A stretch of 40,956 nucleotides of DNA, from positions 1 to 40,956 of the forward strand of contig JANYJG010000167.1 in NCBI GenBank assembly GCA_025358515.1. Direction: 5' to 3'. The position numbers and the translations under genes are program-made. Below, piece after piece: positions 1-12,598 of this stretch. The first letter of the stretch is position 1, and every line of letters starts with the position of its first letter. Origin of the DNA: Chloroflexota bacterium (lineage in GTDB: Bacteria; Chloroflexota; Limnocylindria; Limnocylindrales; CSP1-4). The notes beneath the pieces were generated by a model. That model did no database searches, was not told the DNA's origin, and worked only from the letters and a program-made list of their open reading frames with translations.

Positions 1-93
1 CGCCCGCCCCGCCCGCCAGGCCGCGGCCTCGCCCTCGCCCGCCGGGTCCGCACCGCGCCGCTCAAGAGGGCCCTCGTCCGGTATCATCCGGGC
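1..93. other. Window edge, upstream region of gatC
   Basis: GC-rich sequence with no gene I can support. Forward frames stay open across the edge, so the tail of an upstream gene may end here. I cannot identify it. The only recognisable element is the -10 hexamer at 82-87, listed separately. Confidence 0.3.
82..87 (+). promoter_or_regulatory. -10 element of a leaderless promoter for gatC
   Basis: TATCAT ends 6 nt before the gatC ATG at 94, which puts the expected transcription start on or next to the start codon. There is no Shine-Dalgarno sequence. The same geometry recurs before dnaE, fpg, the C39-like peptidase, the HNH gene and uvrA. No convincing -35 element is visible. Confidence 0.55.
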
Positions 94-398
94 ATGGCCA
101 ATCTGACCCGTGCCGATGTTGAGCACGTCGCCCACCTCGCCCACCTCGGGCTGACCGAGGAGGAGCTGCGCGCCTCGAGGGGCAGCTCAACCATATCCTC
201 GACCAGTACACGATCCTCACGAACTTGGACACCGAGCATATTCCGCCCACGGCCCAAACCATCGAACTGGCGAACATCCTGCGCGATGACGTCGTGCAGC
301 CCTCATTCACCGTGGACGAGGCCCTATCAAACGCCCCGGAACGTAGCGTGGACCACTTCGTGGTGCCGGCGATTCTGGGTGGCGAGGGCGGCGCGTAA
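94..398 (+). CDS. GatC, Asp/Glu-tRNA amidotransferase subunit C, interrupted by a one-base frameshift
   Basis: GatC is the small stabilising subunit of the GatCAB amidotransferase. That complex converts Glu-tRNA(Gln) and Asp-tRNA(Asn) to their amide forms in the cytoplasm. The first 25 codons ([20 protein letters not shown] and following) are typical GatC. At about 168 the frame breaks. Continuing in the frame that ends at the TAA at 396-398 gives the rest of the protein ([10 protein letters not shown], then DDVVQPSF and [10 protein letters not shown]). One missing G between 168 and 169 would restore an intact protein of about 101 residues reading EELARLEGQL across the join. gatA follows after 2 nt. 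Because GatC is normally needed for the complex, a sequencing or assembly error is the likeliest cause. A true pseudogene or slippage cannot be excluded. Confidence 0.8.
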
Positions 399-400
399 CG

Positions 401-2008
401 ATGCCAGACCTGACCCGGCTCCACGCCCACGAGATGGCGGCACTCCTCCGCAAGGGCGAGATTTCGTCGCGCGATCTGACCGCAGCACACCTCGCCGCGG
501 CCGAGCGCCAGAACCACGCCCTCAACGCCTGGCTCGTCATCGACCGCCAGAAAGCCCTCGCCCAGGCCGACACCGCCGACGCCCGCATCGCCGAAGCGCG
601 CCGCGGGGGCGCTGCCGCCCTGGCCAACCTCCACCCCATGTGCGGAGTTCCGGTCGGACTCAAGGACCTGGTGTCGGTCAAGGGCGGCCAGGCTACTGCC
701 GGCTCCAAGATTCTCAAGGGTTACATCGCCCCGTTCGACTCTACGGTAACCGTGCGCCTGCGGTCCGTCGGGGCCGTGTTCATCGGCAAGACAAACATGG
801 ACGAGTTCGCCATGGGCTCGTCTACGGAGCATTCCGCCTACGGGCCAACCGCCAACCCGTGGGATCTCACCCGTGTCCCGGGCGGCAGCTCGGGCGGCTC
901 CGCGGCGGCGGTTGCCTCGTTCCACGCCCCCGTGAGCATCGGCACGGACACCGGCGGCAGTATCCGCCAGCCCGCGTCGCTGTGTGGCATCGTCGGTCTT
1001 AAGCCGACTTACGGCCGCGTCAGCCGCTTCGGCATCGTCGCCTTCGCCAGCAGCCTGGACCAGATCGGGCCGCTCGCTCGCGATGCCCGCGATGCCGCCA
1101 TCCTGCTGCACGCCGTCTCGGGCCGCGATCCGCGCGACGCCACTTCTGCGCCGGAACCCGTTCCAGCCGAGCTTTTGAGCCTTCTCCCCGGCGACGATGA
1201 AGCCGCTGCCTACGTCAAGGGCAAACGCCTCGCTCTCCCCAGGGAATACTTCGTCGATGGCATGGAGCCGGGTGTCGCGGCGCGCGTGCGGGAAGCGGTC
1301 GCAGCGATGGAGGCGGCCGGCGCCAGGGTCGAGGAAGTGTCGCTGCCCCACACTGACTACGGCCTGGCCACGTACTACATCATCGCCCCAGCCGAATGCA
1401 GCTCCAACCTGGCCCGATTCGACGGCGTCCGGTTCGGCCACAGCGATCGCACCTCCGGCGAGTACACCTCCGATTACCTGCGCACCAGAGGCGCCGGTTT
1501 CGGACCCGAGGTCAAGCGCCGGATAATGCTGGGCACCTATGCGCTATCGGCCGGTTACTACGACGCCTACTACCTGAAGGCGCAGAAGGTTCGGACCCTC
1601 ATCAAGGCGGATTTCGACGCGGTCTGGGCGGCCGGCTTCGACGCCATCTGCGCCCCGACCAGCCCCACGGTGGCCTTCCCGCTGGGCGCCAGGATGGACG
1701 ACCCAGTGTCGATGTACCTGTCCGACGCCTGCACTCTCCCGGTAAACATGGCGGGCCTGCCCGGAATGTCCATTCCCGCCGGCCTGTCGGACGGGCTGCC
1801 GGTCGGCCTGCAACTGATCGGCGCTCCGTGGCGGGAGTTGTCGATGCTCCGTCTGGCCCGTGGTTACGAAGCGGTCACGGCCAGAGCACCCTGGCGGGAC
1901 CTAGATCCCGCCGACCTGCATCTGACCGACGACCCGACGACGCCAAGCCCGATCGAGCGGAGCGAGCGCCAGAAGCGCGCCGCGACCGGCTTGCGCGACC
2001 AAGCCTGA
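401..2008 (+). CDS. gatA: GatA, Asp-tRNA(Asn)/Glu-tRNA(Gln) amidotransferase subunit A
   Basis: This is the 535-residue glutaminase subunit of GatCAB. It releases ammonia from glutamine for transfer by GatB. The amidase-signature fold is clear, with a catalytic Lys at K88 (GLKDL), the cis-Ser at about S163 in [10 protein letters not shown] and the nucleophile S187 in [10 protein letters not shown]. The spacing matches the known Lys-Ser-Ser triad of the family (about +75 and +99 from the lysine). The length is slightly above the usual 480-490, because of a charged tail after residue 500. It starts 2 nt after the gatC stop, so it is translationally coupled, and it is followed 11 nt later by an aminotransferase gene. 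Confidence 0.96.
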   Translation: MPDLTRLHAHEMAALLRKGEISSRDLTAAHLAAAERQNHALNAWLVIDRQKALAQADTADARIAEARRGGAAALANLHPMCGVPVGLKDLVSVKGGQATAGSKILKGYIAPFDSTVTVRLRSVGAVFIGKTNMDEFAMGSSTEHSAYGPTANPWDLTRVPGGSSGGSAAAVASFHAPVSIGTDTGGSIRQPASLCGIVGLKPTYGRVSRFGIVAFASSLDQIGPLARDARDAAILLHAVSGRDPRDATSAPEPVPAELLSLLPGDDEAAAYVKGKRLALPREYFVDGMEPGVAARVREAVAAMEAAGARVEEVSLPHTDYGLATYYIIAPAECSSNLARFDGVRFGHSDRTSGEYTSDYLRTRGAGFGPEVKRRIMLGTYALSAGYYDAYYLKAQKVRTLIKADFDAVWAAGFDAICAPTSPTVAFPLGARMDDPVSMYLSDACTLPVNMAGLPGMSIPAGLSDGLPVGLQLIGAPWRELSMLRLARGYEAVTARAPWRDLDPADLHLTDDPTTPSPIERSERQKRAATGLRDQA

Positions 2009-2019
2009 GGACCCACCCG

Positions 2020-3282
2020 ATGACATCCCAGACGACACGCCCCGGCAACCGCCTCACCGCCGATCCCTCGATCCTCAACTCGGAGGTCGAGCCGACCCGT
2101 CCGCCGCTCTCGACGCGCGTCCTGGCGCGCCGGGTGGACGAGGTGCCGCGCTCCGGCATCCGCCGCTTCTTCGACATCCTGGCCACGATGACCGATGTCA
2201 TCAGCCTGGGCGTGGGCGAGCCAGACTTCGATACTCCTCAGCAGGTCATCGAAGCCGGCCAGCACAGCCTGGCCGCGCGCCGGACTCACTACACCAGCAA
2301 CTACGGCACGATCGAACTGCGTCGGGCTCTGGCCCACCACATCGAGCGGCTGTACGGCGTGCGCTACGACCCGACCGAAGAGATCCTGATCACCGTCGGT
2401 GGCTCGGAGGCGCTGGATGTAGCGGTTCGGGCCACGATCGACCCTGGCGACGAAGTCATCGTCCACGAGCCTTCCTACGTCTCATATCGTCCGGCGATCA
2501 TCTTCGCCGGCGGCGTCCCGGTGGGCGTGCCGACCACGTGCGAGGAAGACTTCGCCCTGGACCCGGCCAAGGTCGAGGCCGCGATCACCCCAAACACCAA
2601 GGCCATCCTGCTCAACTACCCCTGCAACCCGACCGGTGCGGTCCTGCCGCCCGAAGTCCAGGACGAGATCGCGCGCATCGCCGTCCGACACGATCTGCTC
2701 GTCTACACAGACGAAATCTACGACCGCCTGGTGTACGGCGGCTACCAGATGCGGACCATGAGCTCCCTCCCGGGGATGCGTCGACGGACGGTCCTGATGG
2801 GCGGCTTCTCCAAGGCCTACGCCATGACCGGCTGGCGTATCGGCTACATCTGCGCCCCTTCGGAGATCCTCGAAGGCATCCTCAAGGTTCATCAATACGT
2901 GATCATGTCCGCGCCGACGGTGGCTCAGGACGCCGCGCTGGAAGCCCTCAAGACCGGCGAGCCGGACATTGCCCGCATGGTCGGGCAGTACGACAAGCGC
3001 CGCCGCCTGCTTGTAGACGGGTTCAACGCCATGGGCCTGCAATGCTTCGAGCCCCTCGGCGCGTTCTACGCTTTTCCAAAAATCAGTTCCACGGGTCTCT
3101 CCAGCGAGGCGTTTGCGGAGGCCCTGCTGCAGGAGGAGTCCGTGGCCGTCGTTCCGGGCACGGCGTTCGGCGCGGCCGGCGAAGGCCACGTGCGCTGTTG
3201 CTACGCCACGAGCGAAGGTGAGTTGCGCGAGGCCCTGATTCGGATCGAGCACTTCGTGACCCGCCGCCGAGCGAACACGTGA
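2020..3282 (+). CDS. PLP-dependent class I/II aminotransferase
   Basis: A 420-residue fold-type I aminotransferase of the aspartate aminotransferase superfamily. It transfers an amino group between an amino acid and a 2-oxo acid in the cytoplasm. Visible family marks are the substrate-loop sequence GVGEPDFDTP (about 65-74), NYPCNPTG, the Asp-Glu of YTDEIYDRL, the PLP-binding Lys K265 in SKAYAMTGWRIGY, and a C-terminal arginine context (GHVRCCYA). The chosen ATG at 2020 follows the gatA stop by 11 nt. An internal start nearer the conserved core is possible, because the first 35 residues are not conserved-looking. The stop overlaps the gatB start (GTGA). Substrate specificity cannot be read from sequence, and Asp/aromatic/PatA-like activities are all possible. 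Confidence 0.9.
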   Translation: MTSQTTRPGNRLTADPSILNSEVEPTRPPLSTRVLARRVDEVPRSGIRRFFDILATMTDVISLGVGEPDFDTPQQVIEAGQHSLAARRTHYTSNYGTIELRRALAHHIERLYGVRYDPTEEILITVGGSEALDVAVRATIDPGDEVIVHEPSYVSYRPAIIFAGGVPVGVPTTCEEDFALDPAKVEAAITPNTKAILLNYPCNPTGAVLPPEVQDEIARIAVRHDLLVYTDEIYDRLVYGGYQMRTMSSLPGMRRRTVLMGGFSKAYAMTGWRIGYICAPSEILEGILKVHQYVIMSAPTVAQDAALEALKTGEPDIARMVGQYDKRRRLLVDGFNAMGLQCFEPLGAFYAFPKISSTGLSSEAFAEALLQEESVAVVPGTAFGAAGEGHVRCCYATSEGELREALIRIEHFVTRRRANT

Positions 3283-4781
3283 CGGGTCCGGCCGCGGTTT
3301 CGACCTTGCGTGGCGCGCTGGAACGGTACGAGGCCGTCATCGGCATCGAGATCCACTGCCAGCTCCGGACCGCCAGCAAGATGTTCTGCGGCTGCTCCAC
3401 GGACATAGACGGAGCAAGGCCCAACAGCCACTGCTGCCCGGTCTGCCTGGGTCTACCGGGAGTTCTGCCGACGATCAACAAGAGGGCGGTCGAGTACGTC
3501 ATCGCCACCGGATTCGCCATCGAGGCGACGGTCGCCCACACCACTCGCTGGGATCGCAAGAACTACTTCTATCCGGATCTGCCGAAGGGCTACCAGATCA
3601 GCCAGTACCAGCTGCCTCTGGCAGCCAATGGGAAGCTCACTTTCGACACGAGTGCAGGGCCATTCACGGTCCGCATCAATCGCGCCCACCTTGAGGAGGA
3701 CACCGGCCGCCTGATCCACGCCGAACTGGACGGACGTCGAGTCAGCCTCGCCCGCAGGAGCCTGATCGACTTCAATCGCTGCGGCATTCCGCTCATGGAG
3801 ATCGTGACGGAGCCCGACATTCGCACGGCCGAGCAGGCCCGACGCTACGCCGAGGAGCTGCGCCTGCTGATGCAGACGATCGGGGTATCGAACGCGGAGA
3901 TGGAGAACGGCCAGATGCGAGTCGAGGCTAATGTCTCGATTCGGCCGATCGGCCGGGAAGCATTCGGAACCCGCGTCGAAGTCAAGAATATGAATTCGAT
4001 GAAGGCCGTGGAGCGGGCGATCAATTTCGAGATCGAGCGCCAGGCGGTGGCCATCGACTCGGGCGAGACGATCACGATGGAGACACGCGGCTGGGACGAG
4101 CCCAGCCAGTCCACGTACCACATGCGGCCCAAGGAAGAAGAGAACGACTATCGCTACTTCCCGGAGCCGGACCTTCCGCCGCTGATTACGTCGCCCGAAT
4201 GGCTGGCCGAGATCAAGGCCCGCCAGCCGGAGTTGCCGGCTGCGCTGCGAACGCGCTACCAGGACGAGTTCGGGCTCTCCGGGTACGACGCGGCGGTGCT
4301 GGTCAACGACTCAGCCGCGAGGACACTTTTCGAGCACACGCTTGCAGCCGGCACGGGCGCATCCGCCAAGCTTGTGGCCAACTGGGTTACGGGTGAGTAC
4401 ATGCGCCTGGCCAAGGGCGAGTCCGGAGCGGCGGGTCAGGTGGATCCGGCCGAGCTTGCCGTTCTAGTTAAGCTCGTCGCCGACGGTGTCATCTCCGGCA
4501 CAAACGCCAAGGAAGTCATGGCTGAGCATTTCGCCTCCGGCGCGAAGGTCGTCGCCATCGTGGAGGCTCGCGGCTTCCGCCAGATCTCGGATGCCGGCGC
4601 CTTGGACACTGCGATCGAAAGTGTTCTCGCCGCCAACCCGACAGCCGTGGCGGACTATCGAGCCGGCAAGGGTGCGGCCGTGGGGTTCCTCGTGGGTCAG
4701 GTCATGAAGGCAACACGCGGCCAGGCGAACGCGGTCATGGTCCAGACGGCCCTGCGCCAGCGGCTGGACAACGCCGAGTAG
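3279..4781 (+). CDS. gatB: GatB, Asp-tRNA(Asn)/Glu-tRNA(Gln) amidotransferase subunit B
   Basis: The 500-residue kinase/transamidase subunit of GatCAB. It phosphorylates the misacylated Glu or Asp on the tRNA and amidates it with ammonia from GatA. The N-terminal cradle domain begins YEAVIGIEIHCQL. A CGC and CPVC zinc-type cysteine cluster lies at about 38-60, and KNYFYPDLPKGYQISQ and DYRYFPEPDLPP are classic GatB motifs. The last ~150 residues form the helical and YqeY-like tRNA-binding region. The GTG start overlaps the aminotransferase stop by 4 nt, so translation is probably coupled. Confidence 0.97.
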   Translation: MTGPAAVSTLRGALERYEAVIGIEIHCQLRTASKMFCGCSTDIDGARPNSHCCPVCLGLPGVLPTINKRAVEYVIATGFAIEATVAHTTRWDRKNYFYPDLPKGYQISQYQLPLAANGKLTFDTSAGPFTVRINRAHLEEDTGRLIHAELDGRRVSLARRSLIDFNRCGIPLMEIVTEPDIRTAEQARRYAEELRLLMQTIGVSNAEMENGQMRVEANVSIRPIGREAFGTRVEVKNMNSMKAVERAINFEIERQAVAIDSGETITMETRGWDEPSQSTYHMRPKEEENDYRYFPEPDLPPLITSPEWLAEIKARQPELPAALRTRYQDEFGLSGYDAAVLVNDSAARTLFEHTLAAGTGASAKLVANWVTGEYMRLAKGESGAAGQVDPAELAVLVKLVADGVISGTNAKEVMAEHFASGAKVVAIVEARGFRQISDAGALDTAIESVLAANPTAVADYRAGKGAAVGFLVGQVMKATRGQANAVMVQTALRQRLDNAE

Positions 4782-4796
4782 GGCGGGCAGGGAGCG

Positions 4797-5072
4797 ATGG
4801 GACCGATCAACCTTCTGCTTTGGGGCCTTGGAGTTGTGCTCATAATCGCCGGCTACAACCGAGCCCGCGGCCCGTGGCACCGCTACCAGGCACTCAAGGA
4901 GCAAGAGGCGAACCTGGCCCGCTACGAAGGCTGGCGCGGCACACGCTTGCGCGACGATGGCCCCAGCGCGGCCACGCTGATGGCGGAGCGGATGCGCCGC
5001 ACCGCCCAGATCGGCGGCTTGGTGGCGATCGCGGGCTTCGTCCTGGTATTCGCGGGTTTCGCCGTCCACTAG
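4797..5072 (+). CDS. Small membrane protein of unknown function
   Basis: A 91-residue protein with two hydrophobic segments, at about 4-20 (LLLWGLGVVLIIAGY) and 70-90 (IGGLVAIAGFVLVFAGFAV). They flank a charged, Arg-rich middle, which suggests two transmembrane helices with a cytoplasmic loop. GGGAGCG upstream of the ATG gives a usable ribosome-binding site. It lies 15 nt after gatB in the same direction and is probably the last gene of that operon. It converges with the BMP-family gene, with 1 nt between stop codons. I recognise no family. Confidence 0.6.
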   Translation: MGPINLLLWGLGVVLIIAGYNRARGPWHRYQALKEQEANLARYEGWRGTRLRDDGPSAATLMAERMRRTAQIGGLVAIAGFVLVFAGFAVH

Positions 5073-5073
5073 C

Positions 5074-6213
5074 CTAGCTTGCTCGCATGACCGCCAGGGC
5101 TGAGTCGAGTCGAACCTGCAAACCGGTTGGCGCTGCAACGTGAAGGTCGGTCAGCTCGATCCCACGGCTGGCGACGTCACTCATCGTGGTCGTCTGGACC
5201 GGAGCGCCTGAGGCGTAGGCGAGGATCGCGGCCGAAACGACAAGGTCGTAGCGTTTGCGGACGCCAGCGATGAGGCATGGTCGCACGTCCGGCACCAACT
5301 GCCAGGCATCGGTATCGGCAGCGAGCACGAACGCGTGGCGAGCGCACGCCTCACGCATTGCACCGATCCCGCTGAGGCCGGGCATGGCCAGGACCACGTC
5401 CGAGCCACTCTTGACCAGCGCCGCGGTCGCGGTTCGGGCCGCTTCCAGGGCGGTGGCGGAGCCGGCGTATCCAACCGCGACGGTGGCCCCCGGGTTGCCC
5501 TCGCGCACCCCGGCGCGGAAGCCGGCGAGGTAGTTCTGAGAGCGCGCGTCCGTGGCGCTATCGCCGACCATCGCGACATGGCCGGTCCGGCTGTAGGCCG
5601 AGGCGACGATGCCGGCCAGGTAGCCGGCCTGGGCTTCGTCGAAGACGAGACCGCGCAGGTTGGCAGGAGCGCCGGCCGGCGTCGCCACATCCACCATGAG
5701 GAACTGCGTTTCGGGATGGCCGGCCGCGGATGCCGCCGCCTGCGCGGATGCGTCCCGGCCGACGGCGATCACGATGGTTGCGCCGCCCGCCGCAGCCGCA
5801 TCGACCTTGCCGGCGAGTTCGATCGCCGACGTGGGCGACACCAGCGTGGCCGGGACTCCGAGTGTCGTGGCCGCGTGCTGTGCTCCGTTCCAGACAAGGG
5901 CGCTGGCCGATTCGGCCGCATTTGCACCATCGTCGAATGCGGCCACCACAACGATCGACGTCACGGCTCGTGAGGACGGGCCGGGGCTGGCGGTGGGGGA
6001 GGACGTGGCGGCGGAGGTAGCCACGCCCGGGGCCACGCCGGTGGCCACGCCCGTGGTCGGCGCCACCGAGGAGGTCGAGAAGAGGCCGCACCCGGAGACG
6101 AAGACAGCGATTGCGATCGCGCCGGTCGCGCCGGTCGCGCGGGTCGCGCGGGTCGCGCCGGTCGCGCCGGTCGCGCGGGTGATGCTGGCCAGTCGGTCGA
6201 CTCGATTGTTCAG
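5074..6213 (-). CDS. BMP-family (PF02608-like) substrate-binding lipoprotein
   Basis: A secreted solute-binding protein of the basic membrane protein/Med family, which usually binds nucleosides for an ABC importer. Family features are NLRGLVFDEAQAGYLAGIVA, TGHVAMVGD, NYLAGFRAGVREGNPG and a C-terminal region ending in a short helix. Reading upstream of the first GTG (6066) reveals a lipoprotein signal in the same frame: hydrophobic AIAIAVFVSGC with a VSGC lipobox. The only start codon between that and the upstream in-frame TAG is a CTG at 6213, with AAGGAG exactly 6 nt before it, so I propose a non-canonical CTG start. The signal n-region contains a run of TGA/TRA triplets encoded by a 9-bp tandem repeat. 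No permease or ATPase gene is adjacent. Confidence 0.7.
   Translation of the reverse strand: MNNRVDRLASITRATGATGATRATRATGATGAIAIAVFVSGCGLFSTSSVAPTTGVATGVAPGVATSAATSSPTASPGPSSRAVTSIVVVAAFDDGANAAESASALVWNGAQHAATTLGVPATLVSPTSAIELAGKVDAAAAGGATIVIAVGRDASAQAAASAAGHPETQFLMVDVATPAGAPANLRGLVFDEAQAGYLAGIVASAYSRTGHVAMVGDSATDARSQNYLAGFRAGVREGNPGATVAVGYAGSATALEAARTATAALVKSGSDVVLAMPGLSGIGAMREACARHAFVLAADTDAWQLVPDVRPCLIAGVRKRYDLVVSAAILAYASGAPVQTTTMSDVASRGIELTDLHVAAPTGLQVRLDSALAVMRAS
6121..6180 (+). repeat. 9-bp tandem repeat in the signal-peptide region of the BMP-like gene
   Basis: Six consecutive units of GCSGGTCGC (S is C or G) at 6121-6174, plus a partial seventh unit to 6180. On the reverse strand they encode repeated Ala-Thr-Gly / Ala-Thr-Arg between the start and the hydrophobic core of the signal peptide. 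Unit number could vary without breaking the frame. Confidence 0.85.
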
Positions 6214-6338
6214 GGCAGGCTCCTTGCGCTCGGCTGCCTAGATTGTAAGGATGTGAGGTGCGCTCGACGGGCCGAATGCCGGACGAAGACCCGCCGAAGC
6301 CGCGACGCGGCCAGACTTGGCGTCACAGACTAGGATGC

Positions 6339-7280
6339 ATGGCGGAGGCGCGAGTGAACGGCCGGATCGAACCCCAGGATCAACGCATCAAGGTTGCTGA
6401 TGGCGTGGAGCTGCGCGTGCTGAGCTGGGAGCCCGCCCATGCGCCCGCTGACAGTGTCGTGCCACCGGGTCCGTTCATCCTGGTGCACGGCCTGGCATCC
6501 AACGCGCGGCTCTGGGATGGCGTCGCGCGCCGAATTGCGGCAGCCGGAGCCCGATCCGCAGCGGTGGATCTGCGCGGCCACGGCCACTCGGACAAGCCGG
6601 ACGGAGGCTACGACTTCGCCACCATCTCCGAAGACCTGCGTGGGTTGATAGCCGCGCTGGGCCCTTCATTCGAGCGGCCCGTTCTCGTAGGTCAGTCGTG
6701 GGGCGCGAACGTCGTCCTCGACTTCGCCGTCAGGTACCCGCAGCTCGCCCGAGGCATCGTCCTGGAGGACGGCGGCCTGACGGACCTTCAGGACGCGTTT
6801 CCGATCTGGGACATCTGCTGGGAGAGGCTCGCGCCCCCGCCCCTCGTTGGGGTGCCGCTGGCGTCGGTCGAGAGCTACTTCCGATCGTCGCACGCCGATT
6901 GGCCGGAGGAAGGCTTCGAGGGCTCCCTGGGCAACTTCGAGATTCGAGCCGACCGAACGATCGCGCCGTGGCTGACTCGCGCCCGGCACAAGCTCATCCT
7001 TCAGGCGCTGTGGGGACAGCGAACGGCGGACCTGTGGGCGCGGCTGGGCGTGCCGGTCCTCATCGTCCCGGTTGACGGCGCGGAGGCCGACTGGACGAAG
7101 GCCAAGCGCGCCGGCGCCGACGCGGCGGAAGAGGCAGCCCGAGCCTCCGGACTGCCGCTAAGGGTCAAGTGGTTCGAGGGCGACCACGATATCCACGCCC
7201 AGCATCCCGCTGAACTGGCCGAGGCAATTCTGTCGGCTGAGCGGGAGGGGTTATTCTCCGGGCCGACCGTCTCCCGATGA
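6339..7280 (+). CDS. Alpha/beta hydrolase
   Basis: A 313-residue alpha/beta-hydrolase fold enzyme, presumably cytoplasmic. Visible are the oxyanion-hole HGLASN (50-55), DLRGHGHSDKP typical of the family, the nucleophile elbow VGQSWG with S120, and a late GDHDIH with the probable catalytic H283. A lid insertion spans about 140-200. The ATG at 6339 is preferred because conserved sequence starts soon after it. CAGACT at 6326-6331 stands 7 nt upstream, as at other leaderless starts here. A GTG about 27 codons further upstream is the alternative. Its stop overlaps the next gene (ATGA), so the two are co-translated. The substrate is unknown. Confidence 0.85.
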   Translation: MAEARVNGRIEPQDQRIKVADGVELRVLSWEPAHAPADSVVPPGPFILVHGLASNARLWDGVARRIAAAGARSAAVDLRGHGHSDKPDGGYDFATISEDLRGLIAALGPSFERPVLVGQSWGANVVLDFAVRYPQLARGIVLEDGGLTDLQDAFPIWDICWERLAPPPLVGVPLASVESYFRSSHADWPEEGFEGSLGNFEIRADRTIAPWLTRARHKLILQALWGQRTADLWARLGVPVLIVPVDGAEADWTKAKRAGADAAEEAARASGLPLRVKWFEGDHDIHAQHPAELAEAILSAEREGLFSGPTVSR

Positions 7281-8569
7281 GCGACCTGCCGCGCATCCTC
7301 ACGATCATGGGCTCGGGCGAAACCACGCCAACCATGGCCCGCGTTCACCGCGCCGTGCTCGATCGGCTGGGGGAGCGGCCGGTCCCGGCCGTTGTCCTCG
7401 ACACGCCCTACGGGTTTCAGGAAAACGCCGCGGACATTACCGCGCGGGCCCTGGAGTACTTCCGAACCAGCGTGGGAACGCCGTTCTCGGTCGCGTCATT
7501 CCTCTCTGCCGATGGGGACGCGCTCACGCGGGAGACGGCGTTTCTGCGGATCCGCGACGCCCGCCTGGTCTTCACCGGTCCCGGCAGCCCGTCATACGCC
7601 CTGCAGCAGTGGGCGGGATCGGAGATTCCGCGCCTGCTTGCGGCCAAGCTGGCGGGCGGCGGCGCGGTGACGATGGCCAGCGCCGCGGCCCTGACCCTGG
7701 GTCGGTTCACGATTCCCGTGTACGAGATCTACAAGGTCGGTCAGGCGCCCCGATGGCTGCCCGGCCTTGATCTGCTCACCCCGCTGGGGCTGCCGGTTGC
7801 GGTCGTGCCCCATTACGACAACGCCGAGGGCGGCAACCACGACACGCGGTTTTGCTACCTGGGGGAGCGGCGGCTGCTGCTGATGGAGGCGGAGTTGCCG
7901 GCGGACGTCTTCATCCTGGGTGTGGACGGGCACACGGCCCTGGTGCTGGACCTGGACGCAGGACTGGCGTCCGTCGTGGGGTTGGGCACGGTCACGGTTC
8001 GAAAGGATGGTCGCAGCACGGTCTTCGCTGCGGGCACCCAGCTGGCGATCGCGGAACTGGTCGCGGCCGCTCGGGAGCCTGGCGCCCGTGGGGGGCCGGA
8101 ATCCCTTGCCACTACGCCCGCAGTCGCGTCCGCTGCGGCGGTCCTGGACGAGGCGCCGGCCTCGCGGCCCCTGCGCGAGGAAATCGCCACTCTGGAACGC
8201 GTCTTCGCGGCCTCGCTGGACGAATGCGATGCAACCGCGGCCGTTCGCGCCATCCTGGCGCTGGACGAGACGATCCAGGCCTGGGCCGGCGACACCGACC
8301 AATCCGATGCCTTGGGCGTGGCCAGGGCTGCGCTGAGGGCTGCCATCGTGAGCCTGGGCGAGATGGCCGAGGACGGCAGCCGCGACCCCCGCAAGCTCAT
8401 CGCTCCGTTCGTGGATGCGCTGCTCGCGGAACGAGTGCGAGTTCGCGCCGCTCGGGAGTGGGCCGCCGCCGATGCCATCCGCGATCGGCTGGTGGCCGCC
8501 GGTATCGAACTGCACGACTCGCCGGAGGGGACCACCTGGGAGATGAGTGCGGTCGGGCCGACGGGCTGA
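7277..8569 (+). CDS. Peptidase S51/type 1 glutamine amidotransferase-like protein fused to a CysRS-like C-terminal domain
   Basis: A 430-residue two-part protein. Residues 1-265 resemble the S51/cyanophycinase-type fold: MGSGETTP near the start, TGPGSPSYALQQW, and the probable nucleophile S135 in MASAAAL, in place of the usual GxSAGA. Residues about 298-430 resemble the tail of cysteinyl-tRNA synthetase. First comes a DALR-like helical stretch (ERVFAASLDECDATAAVRAI). Then comes a block that strongly matches the CysRS extreme C-terminus (REWAAADAIRDRLVAAGIEL, then HDSPEGTTWE). The catalytic Rossmann core of CysRS is absent. An Ala/Pro-rich linker (about 268-297) joins the parts. The ATG overlaps the hydrolase stop by 4 nt. 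Peptidase activity is plausible but unproven. The C-terminal part might bind tRNA or only act as a structural module. Confidence 0.75.
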   Translation: MSDLPRILTIMGSGETTPTMARVHRAVLDRLGERPVPAVVLDTPYGFQENAADITARALEYFRTSVGTPFSVASFLSADGDALTRETAFLRIRDARLVFTGPGSPSYALQQWAGSEIPRLLAAKLAGGGAVTMASAAALTLGRFTIPVYEIYKVGQAPRWLPGLDLLTPLGLPVAVVPHYDNAEGGNHDTRFCYLGERRLLLMEAELPADVFILGVDGHTALVLDLDAGLASVVGLGTVTVRKDGRSTVFAAGTQLAIAELVAAAREPGARGGPESLATTPAVASAAAVLDEAPASRPLREEIATLERVFAASLDECDATAAVRAILALDETIQAWAGDTDQSDALGVARAALRAAIVSLGEMAEDGSRDPRKLIAPFVDALLAERVRVRAAREWAAADAIRDRLVAAGIELHDSPEGTTWEMSAVGPTG

Positions 8570-8625
8570 GTCGTCGCGTCTTTCCAGTTCAACCGACCCG
8601 ACTCCGCCGTATACCCGACCGCCGC

Positions 8626-8631
8626 TAAACT
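8626..8631 (+). promoter_or_regulatory. -10 element of a leaderless promoter for dnaE
   Basis: TAAACT ends 7 nt before the dnaE GTG at 8639. No ribosome-binding site stands between them, so the mRNA probably begins at or next to the start codon. Confidence 0.55.
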
Positions 8632-8638
8632 AACCCCC

Positions 8639-12594
<3,956 letters not shown>

Positions 12595-12598
<4 letters not shown>

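Noticed and set aside
94-398. Programmed frameshift in gatC
   Set aside because: No slippery heptamer or downstream structure is seen at 160-180. A single missing base explains it better.
62-1441. Long reverse-strand open frame opposite gatC/gatA
   Set aside because: It is a codon-bias shadow of gatA on the opposite strand. It has no recognisable motif and is Arg/Gly/Ala-rich.
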